A DNA stretch of 64,000 nucleotides from Coprinellus micaceus. Taxonomy: Eukaryota > Basidiomycota > Agaricomycetes > Agaricales > Psathyrellaceae. Position 1 is the stretch's first letter; each line of letters opens with the position of its first letter. The stretch lies in assembly GCA_951394405.1 (NCBI GenBank), contig OX596336.1, forward strand, positions 4,092,001 to 4,156,000. Reading direction: 5' to 3'. Positions 47,001-59,099 of the stretch are shown here, piece after piece. The notes beneath the pieces were generated by a model. That model was not told the DNA's origin. It saw only the letters and a program-made list of their open reading frames with translations, and made no database searches. Made by a program: the position numbers and the translations under genes.

Positions 47001-47439
47001 TGTGAACAGTTTGAAGGAAAGCGGCTACTTGCTACTGTCGTGTTCTCTTTCGTTGTCATTGTCGTCGACTTGACCCTCCGAGACACGCGAAGTCCTCTTT
47101 CAGTCTATTCATCTCCTTCACAGTCCCGCTGCCATTCGCTCTCGCCGTCGAAACTGGGGGTCGGACCGAGTAGAGCTGTTCATAAACGCACTCAGTCGAG
47201 CGCTTACTTGAACATATGGACTACCCACCGGCTCCGTCACCACGGCGAAGAACAATGCTTTCCCAATACCGCGTGTCGTAAACTTGATAGGGTAGGGTGT
47301 CGCCCATGACCCGAACCCGAAGGTTGCAGCCTATGTGTGGTAGGAGTGGATTTGACTGGAGAGATGGTGGCCAAGGCTACTAGGAGGAAGGGAGCGTAGG
47401 GAGGCAATTGGGGGAGGGAAAGGTGGTGGTGCTTGTCTT
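44076..47439. other. gene-poor stretch with coding-like shards
   Basis: On the minus strand 46080-45668 reads FAIIVAELIDVGARTLN and then, after a frame change, GILDVMQALLDLPISSF; 45254-44970 reads ALVKIGDEGHPIENVSGFSC. These look like remnants of one or more decayed genes, but I cannot name the family or build a gene model. Confidence 0.35.
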
Positions 47440-48379
47440 CAAACCGATAAATCCGGATGTCGCCGGAGACGCAGAAAGCTGAGCGCTCGAGCAGCGGCAG
47501 CCACCTCCCCGACCTCTACGTGCTGCAAGACTCCCTTCTGGACATACACTGACTCTTTCTCCTTCCCACCCTCCTGGTCCCTGCTAGGTCTGTAGTGACA
47601 TTCTCGCCCACATTTCTCCGTCGCTATGTTTTTGGCAGCTCCCGAACTCTTCTTTCCAAGGGGTAGGGTTGATGAAAGAACGGGGAGAACGGGGAGAAGG
47701 AGAGGTTCGAGCAGGGAGAAATCGGGCGAGCGCCACGTGCGAAGTGTTATCGACAAAACGCCAGTTAGCTAATGGATAGTGTGCAAGCGACGAGAGCGTA
47801 ACTGCCGTTGGCGGTGCAGTTTCCCACAAGAGCACCGTCTAAAGAAGAAAAGGAATCGGGGAGGTGAGAGCACAATTGATTTGGAGGAGTTTGGAGGACG
47901 ACAGACGAACATGGTGATTAACAGGACTTATCGGAACTTGAGAAGGATGATGTCACCATCGGAAGGTATAGCTCAGGCTCGCATTGAATAGTAGAACTGT
48001 AGGAATACTCTGAGGAATGGCGGCGAATATTGCGTGGATTCGTATTGTTACAGGTACTGACAGCATTTGGTAAATACAGGGACGCGGACGGCTTTTGGAT
48101 ATAGATGATGGGGGAAACTGGATGGAAACGGGCATATGTACAACGGACGCGGCGGGAACGACAGATCAAAGATAACTTGAAGTAAATAAAGCCCTCACCC
48201 CCAGCCCCAGGACTTCGTTCTTGACGATGTTGATGAGCTTGCCGGCGTCGATGAGCTTCAAGACGATGACAGATGCGAAGTGGATGCTGATGGGCTTGAC
48301 CAATGGCGACTGCGATGATGATTCAGAAAGGAAGGAGGAGGAAGGGGCATAGAAGGGAAAGAGGGATATGCGATTGCCG
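47440..48379. other. intergenic, no gene recognised
   Basis: Region 3' of the 48.4-kb gene. Nothing supported. Confidence 0.45.
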
Positions 48380-49000
48380 TTAAGCTTTCTTGATGTTGTC
48401 GCGGATCCTTTTAACCGCGCAGGAGGCGGCCGTCTTGACGAACTCCTCAGCCAAGTCAAAATCCATCTCATCCGCGATACCTCTGAACAACTTCCTCCAC
48501 TCATGCTCCGAGCAGAGCAACTTCTCCCCCCTTTCAGTGCCAAGAAGGAACATGTCCTGGTCCTCGATCTGAGGCGAGGCAAATCCAGGGGTGGGAGCAA
48601 CGGTGGGGCCGCGCGAGGTCGAGGGGCTGCGCGGGCCGCTAAACGGAGACCGAAGTTGCTTCAAGATGGTCGCGATGGCTCGGAAAGGGCCAACGGTGGG
48701 AGTAGGGACCTTGTCGAAGCCCAAGACCTCTTTCCCCTTGCTGTTCCCCTTGCTTCCGCCGCCGAAGTTGTTGAACATATCAATCATCTCTGGGATAGGG
48801 TCTGGCTGGGGTATGTTGATCATCGACGGCACGGAGGTCATGAAGCGACGCTGGTAGCGTTCGATGCCGAACGCCTCACGCCAAACATGAGTGTGTTTAG
48901 CCAGGGTTGGGTCATCGAAACTCTTGCCTTCAAGTATACCGTGGTAGAGCTTCTTTCTAGACACGGCGTCGGCGATGGCATTGAGGAGTTCGGCGTCCAT
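48380..49000 (-). CDS. unrecognised 206-aa protein
   Basis: Single exon, ATG 49000 to TAA. Opens MDAELLNAIADAVSRKKLYH. A Gly/Ser/Lys-rich linker (FNNFGGGSKGNSKG) lies mid-way, then a Pro/Ser-rich part, then a charged helical C-terminus (WRKLFRGIADEMDFDLAEEF, SCAVKRIRDNIKKA). No motif is recognised. Only 120 bp separate it from the next gene in the same orientation, so the two may be co-regulated. Confidence 0.6.
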   Translation of the reverse strand: MDAELLNAIADAVSRKKLYHGILEGKSFDDPTLAKHTHVWREAFGIERYQRRFMTSVPSMINIPQPDPIPEMIDMFNNFGGGSKGNSKGKEVLGFDKVPTPTVGPFRAIATILKQLRSPFSGPRSPSTSRGPTVAPTPGFASPQIEDQDMFLLGTERGEKLLCSEHEWRKLFRGIADEMDFDLAEEFVKTAASCAVKRIRDNIKKA

Positions 49001-49120
49001 GGACAGCGACGGAGTGAGGTAGTAAGTGGGAAAGCGAAAGGATTACATTGAGAGACCAGGAATGAGGGTAAGAACGCGAACGTAGTCAGAGGTTGTATAT
49101 GTGAGATGGCGAACGTTCAC

Positions 49121-49560
49121 TCACAGATGGTCGATATATAGGTCGTCTTTCATACCCACTATAGACTCAACTTCCTCCGCCGTAGCGTCCGACTTCGCAA
49201 CGCGCAGGCAAACGGCAGACTCGGCCATGGCGTCTGAAGCCATTTGGTAGGCAACTCCCTGCACGATTTCCCGAGCAGACGCGTTCTGACGTTGCTCGGG
49301 AGTGAGGACCTTCTGTCCCCACCCGCACAAGCGTCCGGCCTGTCCCTAACGGTTGCCGTATCAGTAACGGATTCGAAGTAGACAAGGACATGAAATAAAC
49401 TCACTCCGTAGTAGTGGTCGTTGATGAGTTGAAGGTACACCCCCACGCGGTCGAAGTCTTTGTTGTCGCACAAGGCACCGTCAGGATGGTATGCCTGCGT
49501 GAACGTAGCGAGGCTATCGTCGGAGAGCTGGGCGTCGAACCGTTGTTGGATCGAAGACAT
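49121..49560 (-). CDS. unrecognised 124-aa protein
   Basis: Two exons (49560-49405 and 49339-49121) with a 65-nt intron, phase 0. N-terminus MSSIQQRFDAQLSDDSLATF; second exon GRLCGWGQKVLTPEQRQNAS, then AMAESAVCLRVAKSDATAEE, ending DDLYIDHL. Balanced composition suggests a small folded helical protein. Family not recognised. Confidence 0.6.
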
Positions 49561-52500
49561 TACAGTAAACGAGAGAGGGCGGGGCACGAACAGCTGGTGG
49601 GTGGTGGCGGAAAGGATGGGAAAGAAATGGGGGGCTGGTTTTTCTAGATATGAACCTTTATGTGAAGTAGGAGCGAGGCAAACCGGCGCTGAAGATGGAA
49701 AGAGGACGGACGGGACGGGACGGACTCCCCAAGTGGAATTGGCGGAACCTTTCACCCTTTTCTCCTCATCTTCCCCTTCTGGAGCGAGGGTTCACTGCAA
49801 ACGAGTGTCTGACTCCTGTTTAAACTTTGGTCTAGTCATTTCGTCCCGGAAGGCTGGCCGATCTAGCCAATACCCTCCAGCCGGTGAATTGCGCGTTGCC
49901 GATTGGTTATTGATGGCGATAGGCGCCCAACCGCGATTTGTGCCCATCGGTTCGTCGCTGCGGTGATATCTGCGCCATGGTATTTGTGTCCAGGGAAACA
50001 TGGGCACGTCTGAAACTGAACACATATTTGGATGGGCGCCCCAGCTATTCGCGAGGAGATGCGACGTATGTTCACTCGTTCCTTCAGCTGTACGGGTTGA
50101 GAATGCTCGACCGCCGCAGCCAACTTGAACCAATCTGGTGTTGTCATTGGCCCGTGTAACTTTACGTATACATCGTACATCGGAGATCGCCGACTCGATG
50201 CGAGCGAATCTCGTTGGCATCCCTCGTTCAAGTCAGGCGACTTCCTCTAGCGCGACTTCTTTAAATCTCATGTACAACAGGCCTTTGCTCTAGTTGGCGG
50301 ATTCGAACAGGTCGTCTTTTGGTACCACTTTCCTCGTGCGACTGTACAGTCTCTCTATGTCGCGAAGCTGTGCTGCGGAGAACATGAGGTGGCGAGGTGG
50401 CGCACACGCGTCGCGGATCCAAGCCAAACCAGGTAGGTAGCATTGTCCCCTCACACGAGGCCGCGGCTCTGTTTCCTTGGCCCCGAGTAAAGGGCAAAAA
50501 GGGGTTTTAGTTTCGGGGCTGATTGACTACTATCAACCAAAACTGAATGAACGCCGGCGAGGTACCTCTGGTGGTGTGGCCGCTCATCGCGACGCCTTCA
50601 AGTTGGACATCTTCAACAGGCCATTCCTTTGGGTTGTCCGGAGAACAACCAAGCGAAGGGAGCACATGAGTTATCACCGTAGTAATTGGTGCCCTCGACC
50701 TCGCCCCTCCAGAATTACAAATTAACCTCGAGCTTCCAGAGCAATGGGGTTAATTTGAGGGATGTGATCGCGATCGCGAACATATTGGGGCGACCTACCT
50801 CCTTTCCAAATCGGGCCAAACCTCAAACGCATCGGGCTGCCTTTCTGGACATCCCGTTTCCCCGGCCCCATTAAAATGCCTCTGGGTAGAAATTCACTTT
50901 GGATGGATTGCGTACTAAGTCACTCCTCAGCTCGGGGGAGGACGTTCACGAATTCATGACCAGCGGCCTCGATACTGCGACAGCCACGGCAACTTGTGAA
51001 AGGCTGGACCGAATCGAGTCATCGTTGAGGAGGTCATGAGATTAACAGGCAGGACCCCGGGGACTCCCACACCCGCAGCAAGACATCAAACATACGATCA
51101 TGAATATCGAATTGGAAGTGCAAGCATCGCCTTCGGCCTCGTGGGTTGGAGACAAAGTTTAGTAATTGTCCCCCAACCGTGACGGTCACGGTAGTAAGGC
51201 TCGTGCATGACACAGAGCCTGAACCTCTCTTCAACCTGAAGGAATCTGCTTAGCCTCGCAACACACCGGTACACCTGTGTTCCAGGTGGAAGACTTAGTC
51301 GTTGGCTCTCACTTTGTAACACGTCTGTTTATGGACTCGCCGAACATTAGCTTAGTGGTCTCCCTTGCTTGTTCTCTGGGTCGAAGGTTACGAGCAAGGC
51401 GCCAACGACCAGCGTCTAATTTAGGCGCCCTCAATTTTAGAGTTCAGAGGTCCGAATAGGGCCTTGAACAGTCATAGTAATAGCCAGGAAAGCTCCCGCT
51501 GGATCGCCGTATGTGCTTGCCTGCTATCGAGCCCCTCCTATGTTTCAGCCTGAGAAGCCCAACAAATTCACGATATCATTAGAGTCAAGTGGCGCTCACG
51601 CAACAATCGAATGTCCCCGCCAAGTCGGCCAGTCGCGGAGGGGTGTTCCCGGGTCCGTACCACGTGAGGAATCAGCCCAAGGTTGGGATATCATGTGCGA
51701 CACCGGCGTCTCAGCCGTGATGTACGGTCGAGTTTATCTGATTTGTTCGTTAAGCGTTGGGCGGTTCAAGATGTGGCAAACTGTGACTCTGATCTCCGAT
51801 GGAGCGAGCCCACTCAAAGGCGCCAAACGACGATCCGGTTTTCAAGCGACGTAGCGGTCTCAACATACTAGGGCTTCCAAGGTTAAATAAGCTCATCCCT
51901 CCGGTCCCATCTCTGGTACTGCGGATAGACGTTGAAGGCACCCTCTTGACTTTATACATATGCACTGCATCTATGAGCCTTGTCATCATACCCAGGTTCG
52001 CTCTCGGGGTCTGGTGGGAGAATGCTCCGACTGGGTCGGGGATCAGACACCCTTTCGAGCCTCACAAATAATTTGGGGCAATGTACAGGAGGAGATTGAA
52101 GGTGCGAATCTGGAATACCCTTGCTGAGGCCAATGTATAAACAAGACCGGAGATGGTGTGAAAGACTGCAGGGTTGTCACGAGCAGTGAAAGGCTACACG
52201 AGATACGGCACTCAACCGGTACTAGTCAGTTCAACTCACACACTGGGGAATGCAGAACGACCCACCCTGTCACTGCCCATCTATCTCCCTCCTGGGCCCT
52301 CTCTCCCAAAAGACTAGAGCGTAGGGGACAATCCTTGATCCTGACTCGGGCTTCCAGCGTTCCAGATGCACCAAGGTTGCTGTGGGTGGGTAGCATGGGT
52401 TCACCGGGCGCAGGGTGACTCAGGCTCGGTGCCAAGCCGCCATGGTAGAAGAAACCTGCTGAGAGCGTCTTGAACCTTGCCCACTGGCAGTTGACAACGA

Positions 52501-53085
52501 TGCCAGTGGTTTGGCAAAGGCGTTCAGCGGAGTTTCAAAGCCGCCACAGCCTGTGTGTTTGTCCGACAGGGAAAAGGGAAACAACGCAGTCTCCGGCCCC
52601 GGGTTCACAGCGGGATCATCATATCATCACCCAGGACACATATGTTTTTGGGGCAGTGAGGGCCGGGGAGAGTAACCGGGGACCATATTATCATCCGCCC
52701 GAATGGGAAGAACGCATGGTGCCTAAAAGTGGAGTTGTCAGGGAAAGGAATTCCTGCATCCCCCAATACAACCTCCCTATCGATACCACGTAAAGATCCA
52801 CGACTGAACACTCCAGTCATTCCCCTTCCGAAACCCGAGATCCCTTCCATAATCCAAGGAGCCTCGTTCCGTCAGTCGAGCATAGTGCTTTCAGTCTGCC
52901 ATCTGTCCGGAGCTCTCCGATTGGCACCTGACCACATCATCGTGCCATCACACACAAGCAGAACACGACGCCAACGGCGCAACCCCCACGTTCCCCTCAT
53001 TTCCCTAGGGTCCTCCCAGTCCCATTCTCGTTTCTACACCCTTTAACCTCCTGTGTCGGACCTCCCCTCTTCACTGGCCAGAGAT
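49561..53085. other. gene-free stretch of 3.5 kb
   Basis: Open frames at 49792-50220 (-), 51513-51854 (+) and 52729-53046 (+) were examined. None has a recognisable domain, a plausible splice partner or a repeat structure. Possibly decayed transposon or gene material. Confidence 0.4.
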
Positions 53086-54074
53086 ATGTCGATCATGTGT
53101 GTAATCCTCCTTCTTGATTTGATTGAGTCTCCGTTGACACCTTGCCTCGAACAACAGGTCGACCGCGGTTCCAAGTCCAGTCGGCAAGAGCTCAGGGAGC
53201 CCATACCCCTATCCGGAGCTCGACAGTAGCTTCCTCCCAAGCAGCGCTGATGGCTCTTCAGTCAGCGCTGGTCTGGTCGAAGACCCCCGAGCAAGTTTCG
53301 AGAAAGTCGCAACCGTGGTTGCCATTTATAAGGTTGCTTTGTTCTGGGCGGGTCGGGTCAAGGCGGAGCCGGGTCTGTATTCCGCCGAGGAGCAGGACCA
53401 GAAACTCTCTGCCTTGTTGGTTGCCGAGAAAATGCTTCTGGATGTCACTAGAAATGCAGAACGGCTCCCTGGCGCATCTCAGCAACAGCTTCATATCTTA
53501 CAGAACGAGCTCCTTAATCAAGGTATGTCATTTAGTTGTATCCCTGGGATACAGTGCTAACGAAGTCAACCCATGTTAGGCGTCAGTACACAGCTCGAGC
53601 TTCATTTCAGCAGCCACCGAGCGCCAGTCCCTCAAATCGATGATACCTTGGACTCCGCGTCAGAGTACGGGAGTGACGACCCGTTCCTGGCTAGCCCCCA
53701 ACATTACGCCCAGGAGACCACGTATGGTTAGTCCTAACGTCCTTGCTTTATTGTTTATTGTTTTTGTTTTTGTTTTGTGATCAAAGAACCGGCGCGCATC
53801 AACGCTGTGGGCGTTAAATCCTCATTGCCGTTCCATCATCTCGACAAAAGCTGATAACAACCACACAGGGAACGAAGGCTACTTGTGGCAGCCATTTTCC
53901 TCAATCGCCAACCTGAAATCGGGGGTGGCCAAGCTCTTGTCTACCATTATGATTTTGTCTCTTCTAGTAATTATCATCTGGACCTTCTTATGCTGCTTCA
54001 CGTCTGGTCGTTACAATTTCCCCACCCCCATTTTGTTTTATTCCTCTCGCCCAGGCTTTCGGCCTACGTTGTGA
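53086..54074 (+). CDS. small tail-anchored protein, four exons
   Basis: Exons 53086-53096, 53158-53522, 53580-53726 and 53869-54074 give 242 aa. The first exon is only 11 nt (ATG TCG ATC AT). The N-terminal part is Ser/Pro-rich, followed by a helical stretch (FEKVATVVAIYKVALFWAGR, LLVAEKMLLDVTRNAERLPG, QLHILQNELLNQ). An acidic linker leads to a hydrophobic anchor LLSTIMILSLLVIIIWTF about 30 residues from the end. Organisation (soluble part plus C-terminal anchor) parallels the 10-kb gene, without obvious sequence similarity. The third intron (142 nt) contains T-rich tracts. It converges with the next gene; the stop codons are 255 bp apart. Confidence 0.68.
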
Positions 54075-54329
54075 TTACGGGACTGGGGCAGGCCTATCCA
54101 GACACCGACGACTCACCCCAGCGCGCCTACGTGCCTACACTATGTTCATTCCCTACGTCCCCTCGCATTTACCGACGGAGATATGGAAGCACGTCTCAGA
54201 TCCCCCAATATATATCCAGACCCTTGCATATGCTCGCTGCTCACCAGTGCTCGATGTCGACGGGAACATGTTTATACACTCGGGTTCTCGATTCGACAAG
54301 GCTAGTAAGAACGATTCTACTTCGGGTGC

Positions 54330-55054
54330 TTAGAGAGTGGCGTAGTACAGCCTGAAACGGTCGTTGGCAGAGGAAGCGATGGCTTCAACATCGCGCCTGT
54401 CTGGTATCAAGCCCAGAAGGGCCTGGAGGGAATAATACTCCGTCAGCCACCAACCCTTGTAGCGCTCGAGGCACCGAACTAATTCCTGCATCTCGTCCAC
54501 CTTCTCCTCCATCGCCACAGCCTGGTTACGAGCCTCTTCCAGCTCTACCTTGATATCCTTCAGACTCTCCGTCTTGGCTTGAACTCGCTGGCGGTATCTC
54601 CCTTGCGAGCGCTCGAGGGATTGAATCTTCAGCTTCAGGGAATCCATCTCCGCCACAAGTTTACGGTTGGATTTTTGCAGCATCGCCACGGGGGAAGGGC
54701 CGTGGCTTCGGTGAAGAGTTGACGCATTAGAGGCATCGCTCCGACCTCCCTGGGTGGAATTCCCGTTTCCACTGACGGCTGATGGAAGAGTGGTGCACTA
54801 TTAGTTTTGTAACACGGGTGCGTCTCGTACGCGGTTTGCCTACCTGTGCCTAAGGGTATACCCAATGTAACCTCCAAGGACATGCTCTTGATGCCAGTAC
54901 TGGCGCATGGAAGACCGGCTGTGACTTCTTTGGCGTATCGGAGAGAGCTCGACCCCAATCGCGACTTGGGTGCGAGGGGCGGGGGACCAGAGGGAATGAT
55001 CAAGCGGGTCCGGATGGGTGTGCCTGGGTGCGGCGAAGGCGATGCTTTGGGCAT
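54330..55054 (-). CDS. coiled-coil protein with GWWLTEY signature, copy 1
   Basis: Two exons (55054-54844, 54781-54330; 62-nt intron) give 220 aa. The N-terminal 110 residues are disordered (Pro/Ser/Gly-rich). A coiled coil follows (LVAEMDSLKLKIQSLERSQG and on to EKVDEMQELVRCLE). The C-terminus carries RYKGWWLTEYYSLQALLGLI, then DVEAIASSANDRFRLYYATL. The same arrangement and motif recur in the gene at 60.3-61.0 kb (RYRGWWLTEYCHLKRVLELV, DVGAIASEARDRFLAYTAAL), so this is a conserved family with two local copies. Function unknown; a protein-interaction role is a guess. Confidence 0.75.
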
Positions 55055-56619
55055 TGTGAATGTGATAGAAGATTATCGACTGGGCGAAAGATGGAGGGAT
55101 GCGATTGCGAGTTGGGGTACTCTGCTTTTCCCAGCCGCCTTATAACTCTTCTCCCGTGCTCCTTGAAAGCTGCGGTTTGGATTGTTGTATTGGAAATTTG
55201 ACTCTGTCGACCCCCCGCAGCAGGTCGGGCACAACGACGCTAATCGAGTCACATATTCGCCTTGGTCATACAGTACACGGGTCTGTGAGAGCAATAGATC
55301 GGAGTGACCGGCGACCTCAGGCTTCCTAGTGAAGCCCAAAGGCAGTCGGCCCCGGAAACGCTCAAGCTGCGCTCAGTACAGCTTCCGAGCGGGGCGTCTA
55401 ATAGGATCGTCGAACTTTTGCAAGTCGCAAAAGTTGACCATCACATTAGCAGGGGTATAACCCGTGACAAATATTAACAGGGTATCTGTGTGCTCTTATA
55501 CTCAGGAAACTTGGACTCGTTGGGAATGAATTCCTATCGCAAATTCCATCTCAGCGCTCGTCGGCGAACCCAGTCTGCACTGATGGCCATCAGGATGATG
55601 CAGTTTTGAACTCAGCTGTCCGGGCCTCCAACTTCAAGTTGAAGGAACTCGGCTTTCTTATGATCACTGGCACCGTCATGAGCACGACCCCATGATCTCG
55701 CCTTCTGCCTGCAGAAGTCCTCACCTAACTGCGAGACGATGGTGGGTTATCACCACAGATATACAAACCAAAGTCAGTAGACCTCTGCCAGTAAAATTTC
55801 TTCGGCTTCGGGAGCTGAGCCCAGGGTAAGCGCCGATTCTCTATCATAAGATACGCGGCTCACCCAGATAGGATGGTTGTATTAGCAAAACTCACGGCCG
55901 GTGCACGACCGACCTGAGTGAGAAAAACATCGTCGAGAACCCGCCCCTACCACCATTGCGGCACAGCCCAGCGAAACTGCTGTAGCCGACACGACCCAAG
56001 ACGGTTCACCTTTCTCCCCTTCCTTCCGCTCCCTCATCGCCGATACGCTTCTTGAGCTGGTAGAACGCGATCAAGAACGTTATCAGATACCATTAGTCTA
56101 TGAACAGCCAAATGCTATGCTCCCCAATACCGCTATAAGAGGCGCCGAGCCCATACGCCTTGTCCAAGAAACTGTTCGCTGCGCTTCGAGGCAACTCGCA
56201 GGGTATGTCCTCCTTTTTATCGGTAAACTGAAAGCTCAAACAAGATGGATCGTCCCCTTTCTATTACTAGAGGTTAACGGGTCCGAGAGCGCCTGAACAG
56301 GCAGAACATACCCAAGAACCATCACCTGGAGGATCCGCGGACGGCTCGACAGCACTGCTATACTCACCACGGCCTGATGAGTTGCCTCGGATTCCCTCTG
56401 GATTGACTTCACCGTAAAGACAACCCACGGCTATTCATAGACAGCCAGCAGCTACCCCTCACCCTTGCCCAGCCGTCGAAGTCGACCACGAAAGGTTTTC
56501 ACGACGCCTCCAGAACTCCAATTCTCCGTGGTCAGTATCACCAACGCACTTCCCACCCGAAGATGTGCCGAACCTGAGCAGCTCTCAAACATACGAAGAA
56601 GTTCTTACCCTACGCGTTA
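55055..56619. other. stretch with one possible spliced open frame
   Basis: Between ~55922 and 56199 (+) a stop-free frame reads FRSLIADTLLELVERDQERY and NTAIRGAEPIRLVQETVRCA up to a GTATGT donor. A continuation after an AG near 56272 reads EPSPGGSADGSTALLYSPRP and stops near 56416. No initiating ATG or family was found, so I leave it as a possible gene remnant. Confidence 0.35.
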
Positions 56620-59060
56620 AGATCTAAGGGAGCTCCGCAGCCCCAGCGGGTTGCGGCGGAGGGTCGCGACAGTTGTTCGACCATTGGAAAGACGACCCCG
56701 TCCAATTGTCTGTTCTTACCTGCCTCAACGATTCGTTCTCCCCCAAACTATCGTGTGACAGCATGCCAGCGTCTTCTGCACCGTCGTATGTGCCGTCAAT
56801 GTCGACATCAACATTCACTCTCTCATCCGCCACTGACGGATCGTCGCCTTCCTCTGTCCTATTTGACCAGCCGAGTCAAGCCACCGACAATTCGGCTGGT
56901 TCTGCTCCCTCGAAGAAACCCAAACGGCTATATCGCGTCACCACCGATCTCGAAATGAAGGTGAAGCGGCAGGAGGCCGCAGCCGATATGGAGGAAGGGA
57001 GCAATAGTAGTGTTTTGTTGACAGGGAAGGAGGTCGTCAACGCCGACGTTGATAAAGAGAAGTGGCAGAGACGGGTAGCGGACCACAAGGAGTGCGTCCC
57101 CCTCCTCTCTATCTACGAATCTGAACTGACTTAGACCTGGTTTCCCAAGGCTCGCCGAAACCATCCATGACTTACTCCAGCACCCCTTCGACCCCAAGGT
57201 CCTCGTTTCTCTTCGTAGTATCCTCCAGAAATACAACGTAATCGGCCGCCTTTGGACATTTCTTTCCACAAGATCCTCGAAGCCCTTCGGCGCGCTTCAT
57301 TCACATCACCTGTCGCCCTCGAGCGCCTTCAGGACTACATCTATTACTCCTACACCTTCTACACCGGAAGTCGAACTGGCTGGAAACCCTCAGCGATTTG
57401 GCTCGATATGGGATGGCCGTCTCGGCGATGGCGAACAGCGGTGTCTGTGCAGAGTGGCCTGACTACCAAAGCGGTCAACGAGGCGAAGGAGGAAGGAATT
57501 GACGACCGTTTGGCGGCCCACATCGACGACAGTCCCTCTCCCAGTGTCGGAATTACCGCCGCGCGCCTATCGGGCTGGCCAAACATCGCGCGAGATTGTG
57601 CAGTGCTGGTCTCTCTGAACAGCTTGGAAATGGTAGATTGCGCCGCCATCTAGGTTTGCTTTCTCGGGAGGTAGAATTGGAAGAACTGCGTGGAATCCAC
57701 CACTTTATGAAAAGGTGGGTTTCATTTTCTCATTGTCCACCACATTGCTAACGGGTAGCCTGTCTTTCTGTAGTATGACCACACGCACCCCTTCCACACG
57801 TCGCGAGAGTCCATCTTACCCATCTGGTTGCTCGCCTGACGCCTGTGTTCCGGACCTTTTCGTGCTCCTTCATGGCATGCTCTTCACCAACGTCCAGCTC
57901 GATGACTTCCAGTCAACCCTCGCCCACTTCGTCGAACGCCTCAACATCGAGGGTGTGGAGGAAAAGGAATGGATAATGATCGGCATCGTAAACATAACTG
58001 CTATCTTGGAGTATGGGCGTGGCGCTGGCGTGCTGCGGAAACACGGGGTTGTCGGGCCAAAGGACCGGTGCCCAGCAGCCGCCACGATGAGCGTCATGGC
58101 GAAGAAGGCGGCGGCTGGGGTTCCTGGGGCAGTGAACCCGGAGGAGATGATGGACGTCGACTCGAATTTTGACTATATTATGCGTGGATCGCTATCCCTT
58201 GCGTCACATCAGCAACTGTCTCCTCCTTCGCCCTCGACCGACCTTCCTGATTGCCCTCTCTCAGCTATATTTTACAACTTACACTCTTCATGATTTCCCT
58301 TGCCCTCCGTCAACACCTCCATCAACCCAACACCTGCGTTCGCTCGACCCTCAATCCTTACCTCACGATCATTCTTACATCCCTCTCGACTATCCTCAAG
58401 CAAGCCGCCGCCCTCAACGTCCTTGAACACACTACCCCCTGGCAGGAACTTGCCACCTTCGGCACGATCCCCCAGCGTGCCATGACCTCGCAAGGCCTCC
58501 TCGACCCATCAGCTCCTTCGGTCTCTGGTAACCGCCGGGCCTACCCCGCTCTCTGAAGATTGGTGCACGAGGGATATGGAATCGGTCGGCCGCAAGATTG
58601 GACATCAGGCGATGATCGGAAAGCGGAGATGAAGGTGTGGAGGTCCCGGATGGCATGATGGAGGATGGCGAGGACAACGACGATGATCTCGAGCCCCCTT
58701 GGATCAGAATTTCCTGGGCAGGAGTCACTGTCAGTGGGTGCGTTGATGGGCTCGCATGGGAGGAGGGGACGAGGGAGTCGTTGGTCGAAGGCAAACTGGC
58801 GCAAAAGGTGCGGCGGTGGAAGGAGGAGGATTGCGTCGAGAAAATTGAGGAGGAAAGGAGGAGGATGGGTAGGAGGTGGACAGGAGACGCGATGGAACAT
58901 GATGAGGCTGACATGGACCAAGCCTCGCCTGGTGGCGGCGCTGACGACAACAACCCGGAGGAGATTGAGCCCCTCAAGGTCGCCATCTTAATCTCCTACT
59001 TCAGGTCCTTTGCCAAGGGCGGTCGTTTCTGTGGGCGTGTTGCCCCTACCTTAGGAACCC
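56620..59060 (+). pseudogene. EST1/SMG6-like gene, frameshifted and lacking the PIN domain
   Basis: Pieces in several frames follow the order of the Agaricomycete EST1-type family: LYRVTTDLEMKVKRQEAAAD; LAETIHDLLQHPFDPKVLVS; KILEALRRASFTSPVALERL and DYIYYSYTFYTG; then, shifted, WLETLSDLARYGMAVSAMAN; back-shifted HIDDSPSPSVGITAARL; shifted HLGLLSREVELEELRGIHHF; DLFVLLHGMLFTNVQLDDFQ and EEKEWIMIGIVNITAILEYG; NPYLTIILTSLSTILKQAAA; and AQKVRRWKEEDCVEKIEEER. Working family members continue into a PIN nuclease domain after an IVPG motif; here PIVPG at ~59098 is followed by unrelated repeats. At least three frame changes make this a pseudogene, unless extra introns absorb them. Confidence 0.75.
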
Positions 59061-59099
59061 CCTGGCTTTATCTGGACTGTCCGCCGTCCCCTCTTCCCA

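Noticed and set aside
49792..50231. Minus-strand frames upstream of the 124-aa gene
   Set aside because: Trp/Arg-rich text in two overlapping frames, no motif and no consistent start or splice signals.
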